From Hyperoodon ampullatus (lineage: Eukaryota > Chordata > Mammalia > Artiodactyla > Ziphiidae), in assembly GCA_949752795.1 (NCBI GenBank), contig CATKHW010000427.1, forward strand, positions 2,356,001-2,420,000: a DNA stretch of 64,000 nt, read 5' to 3'. Under the pieces are notes generated by a model that was given only the letters and a program-made list of their open reading frames with translations, was not told where the DNA came from and did not search any database. The position numbers and the translations under genes are program-made. Below are positions 35,987 through 48,156 of the stretch, piece by piece. Within the stretch, counting starts at the first letter, position 1. The number at the start of each line of letters is the position of its first letter.

Positions 35987-37725
35987 GTCCCTTTCACTGA
36001 GGAAGGTGGAGGTCTTGTCTATTCCATAGTTGGTTTTTGGAACGGTACCTGTGCTTATATCAAACTCTGGTTTTATGCACCACCCCACCTCTCCTTCCCC
36101 CATAAGCAGGCATAAGAGTGTTTTCTAAATGTGAGACACTGCAATCTTTCCTAACTCAGTACAAGTGTAGCCATGTTTACAGGATCTTCATAACTGATAT
36201 CTTATGATAACAATCTTTTTCTGTGTGACTTATTTCACTTAGAATCATCGTACCTGAATCCACCCATTTTGCTGCTACTGGTCTTATGACATTGATTTCA
36301 TGGCTGAGGGATATTCCATCGTATGTAAGTACCACAATTTTTTGAACCATTTTCATATTTCCTGGGATATTTAAGGTGTACCCAAGTTGAAGTCCTTATA
36401 AGCAGTGCAGCCCTAAATTTTGGGGTGGCTCTGTCTTATTGATTTTCAGTTGTCCCAAGGTATATTCCCTAGACTGGAAGTGCCCTTGGCTCTGTAGCTC
36501 TGTTCGTTACTTGTGTTAGGGAACACAATGCACTCCTCCAGAGAGGCAGTTGGCAATTTACATCCCGCCCATCAGCATAACAAGGCTCCCTGTTCTCCAG
36601 GGCCGGTCTTGCCTTTCTGGTTTTTACATATTTTGTGGATGTCCCTTTTGACTGGTGGGAAGTGATACTTCTTTGTAGTGCAGATTTGCATTGCCCGCTT
36701 GCTTGCTTGGCCAAAAAGGGCGTATGCGTTTTCTCCTGAATATATTCAGGAGAAAACGCATACGCCCTTTTTGGCCAAGTGCATCATTGTCGAAGTTGTG
36801 CCCCTCTTCCTGTGCTTTAAAGGCGATTCCAACGTACTTCTTGAAATCTGTTTCCTGCTATTCTGCCTCGCTTTCAAGTCCGCCTCGTTGCCTTCCCTCA
36901 ACAGATTTTTGGACGATAGTTGTCCTTTATTACTCGGCCAGTTTGTGAATTTCTGTGCCCCTGAGCTCCATTATTCAACTCGTTTTAGGTGAGCTGACCG
37001 CAAGTCCAAAATTTTGGTTCAGGAACTATACTGGTTCCCGGTGGGGGGCTGAGACTTTGGTTAATTCTTCTTCCTGCCGGGAAATTACAGTGATATGTGC
37101 CCGTCCAAATGCCTATCAGCTACTCTCTCATTGGTTCTCCCTCTTCCCTTTCATCCTCTGCCAAATTGGCAACCTGTGCGAAACAGGAGGTTAAAGGGGC
37201 TGTCTCTCCAAGTTGGGAGGTTGATAGTAAAGCAGATGGAAAGTCAAACCGGAACACCAGGAGAGGGACTATTCGTTGAGTTTTAGAAACCTTTCGTATT
37301 CACAGTGTGTCCGTTCTCTAGGATTACCGTACATGTTATAACTGTAGTAATATTCCCTTCAACCTGCAGAGTTGGGACCCATGGAATATGTGCCATGCAT
37401 TATTGCTTTAAAGGGCCTGCATTTGCTCACCCAATCTCACCAATCCTCTCAGTCCCAAGTGTCCAACCTTATGCCACATCCAGCTGTCGTTGTAGATAGG
37501 GTCATTCCAGGTTTCATCAGAGACCCTGAAGGAATTTTAAAGAATTTCCCAGTTTTTTTGTTTTATTTTTGAAATTCCTTTTTATAGTGGGTTTGAGCTG
37601 ATTCTCGCTGCCATATTTATGCCAGTCTAGACACACTTGATTCCCTTATGGAGACATATCAATACATAGGTTTTAAGATTCTTACTAGTCAGATATATTC
37701 CTCTGCGGGAAATATGGGGTTTTGA
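35987..37725 (+). repeat. Satellite unit 17 (1,739 bp), type A right half
   Basis: Palindrome 36706-36779 is perfect. The right half has the type A marks GGATTACCGTACATG, CCTATCAGCTAC and CCAACCTTATGCC. The left half still has private changes (ACTGCAATC, GATAACAATC). Confidence 0.95.
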
Positions 37726-39463
37726 GTCCCTTTCACTGAGGAAGGTGTAGGTCTTGTCTATTCCATAGTTGGTTTTTGGAACGGTACCTGTGCTTATATC
37801 AAGCTCTGGTTTATGCATCACCCCACCTCTCATTCCCCCTTAAGCAGGCATAAGAGTTTTTTCTAAATGTGAGACACTGTTCTCTTTCCTAACTCAGTTC
37901 AAGTGTAGCCATGTTTACAGGATCTTCATAAGTGACATCTTATGATAAGTTTCTTTTTCTGTGTGACTTATTTCACTTAGAATCATCGTACCTGAATCCA
38001 CCCATTTTGCTGCTACTGGTCTTATGACATTGATTTCATGGCTGAGGGATATTCCATCGTACGTAAGTACCACAATTTTTTGAACCATTTTTATATTTCC
38101 TGGGATATTTAAGGTGTACCCAAGTTGAGGTCCTTGTAAGCAGTGCAGCCCTAAATTTTGGGGTGGCTGTGTCTTTTTGATTTTCAGTTTTCCCAAGGTA
38201 TATTCCCTAGACTGGAAGTGCCCTTGGCTCTGTAGCTCTGTTCTTTACTTGTTTTAGGGAACACAATGTACTCCTCCAGAGAGGCAGTTGGCAATTTACA
38301 TCCCGCCCATCAGCATAACAATGCTCCCTGTTCTCCAGGGCCTGTCTTGCCTTTCTGGTTTTTACACATTTTGTGGATGTCCCTTTTGACCGGTGGGAAG
38401 TGATACTTCTTTGTAGTGCAAATTTGCATTGCCCGCTTGCTTGCTTGGCCAAAAAGGGCGTATGCGTTTTCTCCTGAATATATTCAGGAGAAAACGCATA
38501 TGCCCTTTTTGGCCAAGTGCATCATTGTCGAAGTTGTGCCCCTCTTCCTGTGCTTTAAAGGCGATTCCAACGTACCTCTTGAAATCTGTTTCCTGCTATT
38601 CTGCCTCGCTTTCAAGTCCGCCTCGTTGCCTTCCCTCAACAGATTTTTGGACGATAGTTGTCCTTTATTACTCGGCCAGTTTGTGAATTGCTGTGCCCCT
38701 GAGCTCCATTTGTCAACTCGTTTTAGGTGAGCTGACCGCAAGTCCAAAATTTTGGTTCAGGACCTATACTGGTTCCAGGTGGGGGGCTGAGACTTTGGTT
38801 AATTCTTCTTCCTGCCGGGAAATTACAGTGATATGTGCCCGTCCAAATGCCTAACAGCTACTCTCTCATTGGTTCTCCCTCTTCCCTTTCATCCTCTGCC
38901 AAATTGGCAACCTGTGCGAACCAGGAGGTTAAAGGGGCTGTCTCTCCAAGTTGGGAGGTTGATAGTAAAGCAGATGGAAAGTCAAACTGGAGCACCAGGA
39001 GAGGGACTATTCGTTGAGTTTTAGAAACCTTTCGTATTCACAGTGTGTCCGTTCTCTAGGTTTCCCGTACATGTTATAACTGTAGTAATATTCCCTTCCA
39101 CCTGGATAGTTGGGACCCATGGAATGGGTGCCATGCATTATTGCTTTAAAGGGTCTGCATTTGTTCACCCAATCTCACCAATCCTCTCAGTCCCAAGTGT
39201 CCAGCCTTATGCCACATCCAGCTGTCGTTGTAGATAGGGTCATTCCAGGTTTCATCAGAGACCCTGAAGTAATTGTAAAGAATTTCCCAGTTTTTTTGTT
39301 TTGTTTTTGAAATTCCTTTTTATAGTGGGTTTGAGCTGATTCTCGCTGCCATGTTTATGCCAGTCTAGACACACTTGATTCCCTTACGGAGACATATCAA
39401 TACATAGGTTTTAAGATTCTTACTAGTCAGATATATTCCTCTGCGGCAAATATGGGGTTTTGA
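37726..39463 (+). repeat. Satellite unit 18 (1,738 bp), type B right half
   Basis: Palindrome 38444-38517 has one change (CATATGCCC). Type B marks: CTTCCACCTGGATAG, GAAGTAATTG and GCGGCAAATATGG. It occupies the position before the first higher-order repeat and resembles units 25 and 32. Confidence 0.95.
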
Positions 39464-41202
39464 GTACCTTTCACTGAGGAAGGTGTAGGTCTTTTCTATT
39501 CCATAGTTGGTTTTTGGAATGGTACCTGTGCTTATATCAAACTCTGGTTTTATGCCTCACCCCACCTCTGCTTCCCCCTTAAGCAGGCATAAGAGTGTTT
39601 TCTAAATGTGAGACACTGTTCTCTTTCCTAACACAGTTCAAGTGTAGCCATGTTTACAGGATCTTCATAAGTGATATCTTATGATAAGTTTCTTTTTCTC
39701 TGTGACTTATTTCACTTAGAATCATCGTACCTGAATCCACCCATTTTGCTGCTACTGGTCTTATGACATTGATTTCATGGCTGAGGGATATTCCATCGTA
39801 CGTAAGTACCACAATTTTTTGAACCATTTTTATATTTCCTGGGATATTTAAGGTGTACCCAAGTTGAGGTCCTTGTAAGCAGTGCAGCCCTAAATTTTGG
39901 GTTGGCTCTGTCTTATTGATCTTCAGTTTTCCCAAGGTATATTCCCTAGACTGGAAGTGCCCTTGGCTCTGTAGCTCTGTTCTTTACTTGTTTTAGGGAA
40001 CACAATGCACTCCTCCAGAGAGGCAGTTGGCAATTTACATCCCGCCCATCAGCATAACAAGGCTCCCTGTTCTCCAGGGCCTGTCTTGCCTTTCTGGTTT
40101 TTACACATTTTGTGGATGTCCCTTTTGACCGGTGGGAAGTGATACTTCTTTGTAGTGCAGATTTGCATTGCCCGCTTGCTTGCTTGGCCAAAAAGGGCGT
40201 ATGCGTTTTCTCCTGAATATATTCAGGAGAAAACGCATACGCCCTTTTTGGCCAAGTGCATCATTGTCGAAGTTGTGCCCCTCTTCCTGTGCTTTAAAGG
40301 CGATTCCAACGTACCTCTTGAAATCTGTTTCCTGCTATTCTGCCTCGCTTTCAAGTCCGCCTCGTTGCCTTCCCTCAACAGATTTTTGGACGATAGTTGT
40401 CCTTTAATACTCGGCCAATTTGTGAATTGCTGTGCCCCTGAGCTCCATTTTTCAACTCGTTTTTGGTGAGCTGACCGCAAGTCCAAAATTTTGGTTCAGG
40501 AACTATACTGGTTCCCGGTGGGGGGCTGAGACTTTGGTTAATTCTTCTTTCTGCCGGGAAATTACAGTGATATGTGCCCGTCCAAATGCCTATCAGCTAC
40601 TCTCTCATTGGTTCTCCCTCTTCCCTTTCATCCTGTGCCAAATTGGCAACCTGTGCGAACCAGGAGGTTAAAGGGGCTGTCTCTCCAAGTTGGGAGGTTG
40701 ATAGTAAAGCAGATGGAAAGTCAAACCGGAACACCAGGAGAGGGACTATTCGTTGAGTTTTAGAAACCTTTCGTATTCACAGTGTGTCCGTTCTCTAGGA
40801 TTACCGTACATGTTATAACTGTAGTAATATTCCCTTCAACCTGCAGAGTTGGGACCCATGGAATATGTGCCATGCATTATTGCTTTAAAGGGCCTGCATT
40901 TGCTCACCCAATCTCACCAATCCTCTCAGTACCAAGTGTCCAACCTTATGCCACATCTAGCTGTCGTTGTAGATAGGGTCATTCCAGGTTTCATCAGAGA
41001 CCCTGAAGGAATTGTAAAGAATTTCCCAGTTTTTTTGTTTTATTTTTGAAATTCCTTTTTATAGTGGGTTTGAGCTGATTCTCGCTGCCATATTTATGCC
41101 AGTCTAGACACACTTGATTCCCTTATGGAGACATATCAATACATAGGTTTTAAGATTCTTACTAGTCAGATATATTCCTCTGCGGGAAATATGGGGTTTT
41201 GA
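39464..41202 (+). repeat. Satellite unit 19 (1,739 bp), type A, first of higher-order repeat 1
   Basis: Palindrome 40183-40256 is perfect. Counterpart of unit 26, with a few differences (GAGTACC at the start, TTTAATACTCGG near 40405). Confidence 0.95.
40183..40256. repeat. 74 bp perfect palindrome (unit 19 example)
   Basis: I paired it base by base: centre between 40219 and 40220 in GAATATATTC, arms of 37 bases, no spacer, ends CTTGGCC and GGCCAAG, first mismatch at 40182/40257. The same element lies at unit bases 720-793 in all 32 complete units. It is perfect in 19 (units 4, 6, 7, 8, 10, 17, 19-22, 24-32) and has one to a few single-arm changes in the others. Such a sequence can extrude as a cruciform. 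Confidence 0.95.
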
Positions 41203-42940
41203 GTCCCTTTCACTGAGGAAGGTGTAGGTCTTGTCTATTCCATAGTTGGTTTTTGGAATGGTACCTGTGCTTATATCAAGCTCTGGTTTATGCATCACCC
41301 CACCTCTCCTTCCCCCTTAAGCAGGCATAAGAGTTTTATCTAAATGTGAGACACTGTTCTCTTTCCTAACTCAGTTCAAGTGTAGCCATGTTTACAGGAT
41401 CTTCATAAGTGACATCTTATGATAAGTTTCTTTTTCTGTGTGACTTATTTCACTTAGAATCATCGTACCTGAATCCACCCATTTTGCTGCTACTGGTCTT
41501 ATGACATTGATTTCATGGCTGAGGGATATTCCATCGTACGTAAGTACCACAATTTTTTGAACCATTTTTATATTTCCTGGGATATTTAAGGTGTACCCAA
41601 GTTGAGGTCCTTGTAAGCAGTGCAGCCCTAAATTTTGGGTTGGCTCTGTCTTATTGATCTTCAGTTTTCCCAAGGTATATTCCCTAGACTGGAAGTGCCC
41701 TTGGCTCTGTAGCTCTGTTCTTTACTTGTTTTAGGGAACACAATGCACTCCTCCAGAGAGGCAGTTGGCAATTTACATCCCGCCCATCAGCATAACAAGG
41801 CTCCCTGTTCTCCAGGGCCTGTCTTGAATTTCTGGTTTTTACACATTTTGTGGATGTCCCTTTTGACCGGTGGGAAGTGATACTTCTTTGTAGTGCAGAT
41901 TTGCATTGCCCGCTTGCTTGCTTGGCCAAAAAGGGCGTATGCGTTTTCTCCTGAATATATTCAGGAGAAAACGCATACGCCCTTTTTGGCCAAGTGCATC
42001 ATTGTCGAAGTTGTGCCCCTCTTCCTGTGCTTTAAAGGCGATTCCAACGTACCTCTTGAAATCTGTTTCCTGCTATTCTGCCTCGCTTTCAAGTCCGCCT
42101 CGTTGCCTTCCCTCAACAGATTTTTGGACGATAGTTGTCCTTTATTACTCGGCCAATTTGTGAATTGCTGTGCCCCTGAGCTCCATTTTTCAACTCGTTT
42201 TTGGTGAGCTGACCGCAAGTCCAAAATTTTGGTTCAGGAACTATACTGGTTCCCGGTGGGGGGCTGAGACTTTGGTTACTTCTTCTTTCTGCCGGGAAAT
42301 TACAGTGATATGTGCCCGTCCAAATGCCTATCAGCTACTCTCTCATTGGTTCTCCCTCTTCCCTTTCATCCTGTGCCAAATTGGCAACCTGTGCGAACCA
42401 GGAGGTTAAAGGGGCTGTCTCTCCAAGTTGGGAGGTTGATAGTAAAGCAGATGGAAAGTCAAACTGGAACACCAGGAGAGGGACTACTCGTTGAGTTTTA
42501 GAAACCTTTCGTATTCACAGTGTGTCCGTTCTCTAGGATTACCGTACATGTTATAACTGTAGTAATATTCCCTTCAACCTGCAGAGTTGGGACCCATGGA
42601 ATATGTGCCATGCATTATTGCTTTAAAGGGCCTGCATTTGCTCACCCAATCTCACCAATCCTCTCAGTCCCAAGTGTCCAACCTTATGCCACATCCAGCT
42701 GTCGTTGTAGATAGGGTCATTCCAGGTTTCATCAGAAACCCTGAAGGAATTGTAAAGAATTTCCCAGTTTTTTTGTTTTATTTTTGAAATTCCTTTTTAT
42801 AGTGGGTTTGAGCTGATTCTCGCTGCCATATTTATGCCAGTCTAGACACACTTGATTCCCTTATGGAGACATATCAATACATAGGTTTTAAGATTCTTAC
42901 TAGTCAGATATATTCCTCTGCGGGAAATATGGGGTTTTGA
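41203..42940 (+). repeat. Satellite unit 20 (1,738 bp), type A
   Basis: Palindrome 41921-41994 is perfect. It shares TGTCTTGAATTTCTGG and GGACTACTCGTTG with unit 27, markers of the 12,171 bp period. Confidence 0.95.
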
Positions 42941-44678
42941 GTCCCTTTCACTGAGGAAGGTGTAGGTCTTGTCTATTCCATAGTTGGTTTCTGGAACGGT
43001 ACCTGTGCTTATATCAAGCTCTGGTTTATGCATCACCCCACCTCTCCTTCCCCCTTAAGCAGGCATAAGAGTTTTTTCTAAATGTGAGACACTGTTCTCT
43101 TTCCTAACTCAGTTCAAGTGTAGCCATGTTTACAGGATCTTCATAAGTGACATCTTATGATAAGTTTCTTTTTCTGTGTGACTTATTTCACTTAGAATCA
43201 TCGTACCTGAATCCACCCATTTTGCTGCTACTGGTCTTATGACATTGATTTCATGGCTGAGGGATATTCCATCGTACGTAAGTACCACAATTTTTTGAAC
43301 CATTTTTATATTTCCTGGGATATTTAAGGTGTACCCAAGTTGAGGTCCTTGTAAGCAGTGCAGCCCTAAATTTTGGGGTGGCTGTGTCTTTTTGATTTTC
43401 AGTTTTCCCAAGGTATATTCCCTAGACTGGAAGTGCCCTTGGCTCTGTAGCTCTGTTCTTTACTTGTTTTAGGGAACACAATGCACTCCTCCAGAGAGGC
43501 AGTTGGCAATTTACATCCCGCCCATCAGCATAACAATGCTCCCTGTACTCCAGGGCCTGTCTTGCCTTTCTGGTTTTTACACATTTTGTGGATGTCCCTT
43601 TTGACCGGTGAGAAGTGATACTTCTTTGTAGTGCAAATTTGCATTGCCCGCTTGCTTGCTTGGCCAAAAAGGGCGTATGCGTTTTCTCCTGAATATATTC
43701 AGGAGAAAACGCATACGCCCTTTTTGGCCAAGTGCATCATTGTCGAAGTTGTGCCCCTCTTCCTGTGCTTTAAAGGCGATTCCAACGTACCTCTTGAAAT
43801 CTGTTTCCTGCTATTCTGCCTCGCTTTCAAGTCCGCCTCGTTGCCTTCCCTCAACAGATTTTTGGACGATAGCTGTCCTTTATTACTCGCCCAGTTTGTG
43901 AATTGCTGTGCCCCTGAGCTCCATTTTTCAACTCGTTTTAGGTGAGCTGACCGCAAGTCCAAAATTTTGGTTCAGGACCTATACTGGTTCCAGGTGGGGG
44001 GCTGAGACTTTGGTTAATTCTTCTTCCTGCCGGGAAATTACAGTGATATGTGCCCGTCCAAATGCCTAACAGCTACTCTCTCATTGGTTCTCCCTCTTCC
44101 CTTTCATCCTCTGCCAAATTGGCAACCTGTGCGAACCAGGAGGTTAAAGGGGCTGTCTCTCCAAGTTGGGAGGTTGATAGTAAAGCAGATGGAAAGTCAA
44201 ACCGGAGCACCAGGAGAGGGACTATTCGTTGAGTTTTAGAAACCTTTCGTATTCACAGTGTGTCCGTTCTCTAGGTTTCCCGTACATGTTATAACTGTAG
44301 TAATATTCCCTTCCACCTGGATAGTTGGGACCCATGGAATGGGTGCCATGCATTATTGCTTTAAAGGGTCTGCATTTGTTCACCCAATCTCACCAATCCT
44401 CTCAGTCCCAAGTGTCCAGCCTTATGCCACATCCAGCTGTCGTTGTAGATAGGGTCATTCCAGGTTTCATCAGAGACCCTGAAGTAATTGTAAAGAATTT
44501 CCCAGTTTTTTTGTTTTGTTTTTGAAATTCCTTTTTATACTGGGTTTGAGCTGATTCTCGCTGCCATGTTTATGCCAGTCTAGACACACTTGATTCCCTT
44601 ACGGAGACATATCAATACATAGGTTTTAAGATTCTTACTAGTCAGATATATTCCTCTGCGGCAAATATGGGGTTTTGA
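42941..44678 (+). repeat. Satellite unit 21 (1,738 bp), type B
   Basis: Palindrome 43659-43732 is perfect. Counterpart of unit 28, but with CATGGCTGAGG, CCCAAGGTATATT and AGTAAAGCAG where unit 28 has alleles of units 23 and 30. Private TACTCGCCCAG near 43886. Confidence 0.95.
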
Positions 44679-46417
44679 GTCCCTTTCACTGAGGAAGGTG
44701 TAGGTCTTTTCTATTCCATAGTTGGTTTTTGGAATGGTACTTGTGCTTATATCAAACTCTGGTTTTATGCCTCACCCCACCTCTGCTTCCCCCTTAAGCA
44801 GGCATAAGAGTGTTTTCTAAATGTGAGACACTGTTCTCTTTCCTAACTCAGTTCAAGTGTAGCCATGTTTACAGGATCTTCATAAGTGATATCTTATGAT
44901 AAGTTTCTTTTTCTCTGTGACTTATTTCACTTAGAATCATCGTACCTGAATCCACCCATTTTGCGGCTACTGGTCTTATGACATTGATTTCATGGCTGAG
45001 GGATATTCCATCGTACGTAAGTACCACAATTTTTTGAACCATTTTTATATATTCTGGGATATTTAAGGTGTACCCAAGTTGAGGTCCTTGTAAGCAGTGC
45101 AGCCCTAAATATTGGGGTGGCTCTGTCTTATTGATTTTCAGTTTTCCCCAGGTATATTCCCTAGACTGGAAGTGCCCTTGGCTCTGTAGCTCTGTTGTTT
45201 ACTTGTTTTATGGAACACAATGCACTCCTCCAGAGAGGCAGTTGGCAATTTACATCCCGCCCAACAGCATAACAAGGCTCCCTGTTCTCCGGGGCCTGTC
45301 TTCCCTTTCAGGTTTTTACACACTTTGTGGATGTCCCTTTTGACCGGTGGGAAGTGATACTTCTTTATAGTGCAGATTTGCATTGCCCGCTTGCTTGCTT
45401 GGCCAAAAAGGGCGTATGCGTTTTCTCCTGAATATATTCAGGAGAAAACGCATACGCCCTTTTTGGCCAAGTGCATCATTGTCGAAGTTGTGCCCCTCTT
45501 CCTGTGCTTTAAAGGCGATTCCAACGTACCTCTTGAAATCTGTTTCCTGTTATTCTGCCTCGCTTTCAAGTCCGCCTCGTTGCCTTCCCTCAACAGATTT
45601 TTGGACGATATTTGTCCTTTATTACTCGGCCAGTTTGTGAATTGCTGTGCCCCTGAGCTCCATTTTTCAACTCGTTTTTGGTGAGCTGACCGCAAGTCCA
45701 AAATTTTGGATCAGGACCTATGCTGGTTCCCGGTGGGTGGCTGAGACTTTGGTTAATTCTTCTTCCTGCCGGGAAGTTATAGTGATGTGTGCCCGTCCAA
45801 ATGCCCAACAGCTACTCTCTCATTGGTTCTCCCTCTTCCCTTTCATCCTCTGCCAAATTGGCAATCTGTGCGAACCAGGAGGTTAAAGGGGCTGTCTCTC
45901 CATGTTGGGGGGTTGATAGTAAAGCAGATGGAAAGTCAAACAGGAGCACCAGGAGAGGGACTATTCGTTGAGTTTTAGAAACCTTTCGTATTCACAGTGT
46001 GTCCATTCTCTAGGATTCCCGTACATGTTATATCTGTAGTAATATTCCCTTCAACCTGGAGAGTTGGGACCCATGGAATGTGTGCCATGCATTATTGCTT
46101 TAAAGGGTCTGCATTTGCTCACCCAATCTCACCAATCCTCTCAGTCCCAAGTGTCCAGCCTTATGCCACATACAGCTGTCATTGCAGATAGGGTCATTTC
46201 AGGTTTCATCAGAAACCCTGAAGGAATTGTAAAGAATTTCCCAGTTTTTTTGTTTTATTTTTGAAATTCCTTTTTATACTGGGTTTGAGCTGATTCTCGC
46301 TACCATATTTATCCCAGTCTAGACACACTTGATTCCCTTACGGAGACATATCAATACATAGGTTTTAAGATTCTTACTAGTCAGATATATTCCTCTGCGG
46401 GAAATATGGTGTTTTGA
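44679..46417 (+). repeat. Satellite unit 22 (1,739 bp), type C
   Basis: Palindrome 45398-45471 is perfect. Type C marks: TTTTGCGGCTACTGG, CCCAACAGCATAAC, GATGTGTGCCCG and GGATTCCCGTAC. The ORF2-derived frame is open for 81 codons (45138-45383, minus). Confidence 0.95.
45138..45383 (-). pseudogene. Fossil L1 ORF2 frame, type C unit (81 codons)
   Basis: In unit 22 (and in units 24, 29 and 31 at 48616-48861, 57309-57554 and 60787-61032) the minus strand reads MQICTIKKYHFPPVKR, then GEQGALLCCWAGCKL and SLGNIP. These fit the L1 ORF2 block [22 protein letters not shown]-x-C-W-W-x-C-K-L and L-L-G-I-Y-P. Other units have a stop here; in type C a TGA is changed to TGT within GCTGTTGGGC (minus strand). 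Confidence 0.8.
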
Positions 46418-48156
46418 GTCCCTTTCACTGAGGAAGGTGTAGGTCTTGTCTATTCCATAGTTGGTTTTTGGAACGGTACCTGTGCTTATATCAAACTCTG
46501 GTTTTATGCATCACCCCACCTCTCCTTCCCCCTTAAGCAGGCATAAGAGTGTTTTCTAAATGTGAGACACTGTTATCTTTCCTAACTCAGTTCAAGTGTA
46601 GCCATGTTTACAGGATCTTCATAAGTGATATCTTATGATAAGTTTCTTTTTCTCTGTGACTTATTTCACTTAGAATCATCGTACCTGAATCCACCCATTT
46701 TGCTGCTACTGGTCTTATGACATTGATTTCATGGCGGAGGGATATTCCATCGTACGTAAGTACCACAATTTTTTGAACCATTTTTATATTTCCTGGGATA
46801 TTTAAGGTGTACCCAAGTTGAGGTCCTTGTAAGCAGTGCAGCCCTAAATTTTGGGGTGGCTGTGTCTTTTTGATTTTCAGTTTTCCCGACGTATATTCCC
46901 TAGACTGGAAGTGCCCTTGGCTCTGTAGCTCTGTTCTTTACTTGTTTTAGGGAACACAATGCACTCCTCCAGAGAGGCAGTTGGCAATTTACATCCCGCC
47001 CATCAGCATAACAATGCTCCCTGTTCTCCAGGGCCTGTCTTGCCTTTCTGGTTTTTACACATTTTGTGGATGTCCCTTTTGACCGGTGGGAAGTGATACT
47101 TCTTTGTAGTGCAAATTTGCATTGCCCGCTTGCTTGCTTGGCCAAAAAGGGCGTATGCGTTTTCTCCTGAATATATTCAGGAGAAAACGCATACACCCTT
47201 TTTGGCCAAGTGCATCATTGTCGAAGTTGTGCCCCTCTTCCTGTGCTTTAAAGGCGATTCCAACGTACCTCTTGAAATCTGTTTCCTGCTATTCTGCCTC
47301 GCTTTCAAGTCCGCCTCGTTGCCTTCCCTCAACAGATTTTTGGACGATAGCTGTCCTTTATTACTCGGCCAGTTTGTGAATTGCTGTGCCCCTGAGCTCC
47401 ATTTTTCAACTCGTTTTAGGTGAGCTGACCGCAAGTCCAAAATTTTGGTTCAGGACCTATACTGGTTCCAGGTGGGGGGCTGAGACTTTGGTTAATTCTT
47501 CTTCCTGCCGGGAAATTACAGTGATATGTGCCCGTCCAAATGCCTAACAGCTACTCTCTCATTGGTTCTCCCTCTTCCCTTTCATCCTCTGCCAAATTGG
47601 CAACCTGTGCGAACCAGGAGGTTAAAGGGGCTGTCTCTCCAAGTTGGGAGGTTGATAGTAAAACAGATGGAAAGTCAAACCGGAGCACCAGGAGAGGGAC
47701 TATTCGTTGAGTTTTAGAAACCTTTCGTATTCACAGTGTGTCCGTTCTCTAGGTTTCCCGTACATGTTATAACTGTAGTAATATTCCCTTCCACCTGGAT
47801 AGTTGGGACCCATGGAATGGGTGCCATGCATTATTGCTTTAAAGGGTCTGCATTTGTTCACCCAATCTCACCAATCCTCTCAGTCCCAAGTGTCCAGCCT
47901 TATGCCACATCCAGCTGTCGTTGTAGATAGGGTCATTCCAGGTTTCATCAGAGACCCTGAAGTAATTGTAAAGAATTTCCCAGTTTTTTTGTTTTGTTTT
48001 TGAAATTCCTTTTTATAGTGGGTTTGAGCTGATTCTCGCTGCCATGTTTATGCCAGTCTAGACACACTTGATTCCCTTACGGAGACATATCAATACATAG
48101 GTTTTAAGATTCTTACTAGTCAGATATATTCCTCTGCGGCAAATATGAGGTTTTGA
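46418..48156 (+). repeat. Satellite unit 23 (1,739 bp), type B
   Basis: Palindrome 47137-47210 has one change (CATACACCC). Marks CATGGCGGAGG, CCCGACGTATATT, AGTAAAACAG and AAATATGAGG are shared with unit 30. Confidence 0.95.

Larger units (their letters stand above)
44679..48156 (+). repeat. C-B dimer, first copy in higher-order repeat 1 (3,478 bp)
   Basis: Units 22-23 match units 24-25 closely over the full dimer, including GGAATGGTACTTGTG, TTTTGCGGCTACTGG and GATGTGTGCCCG. The equivalent first dimer in copy 2 is 56850-60327. Confidence 0.85.
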
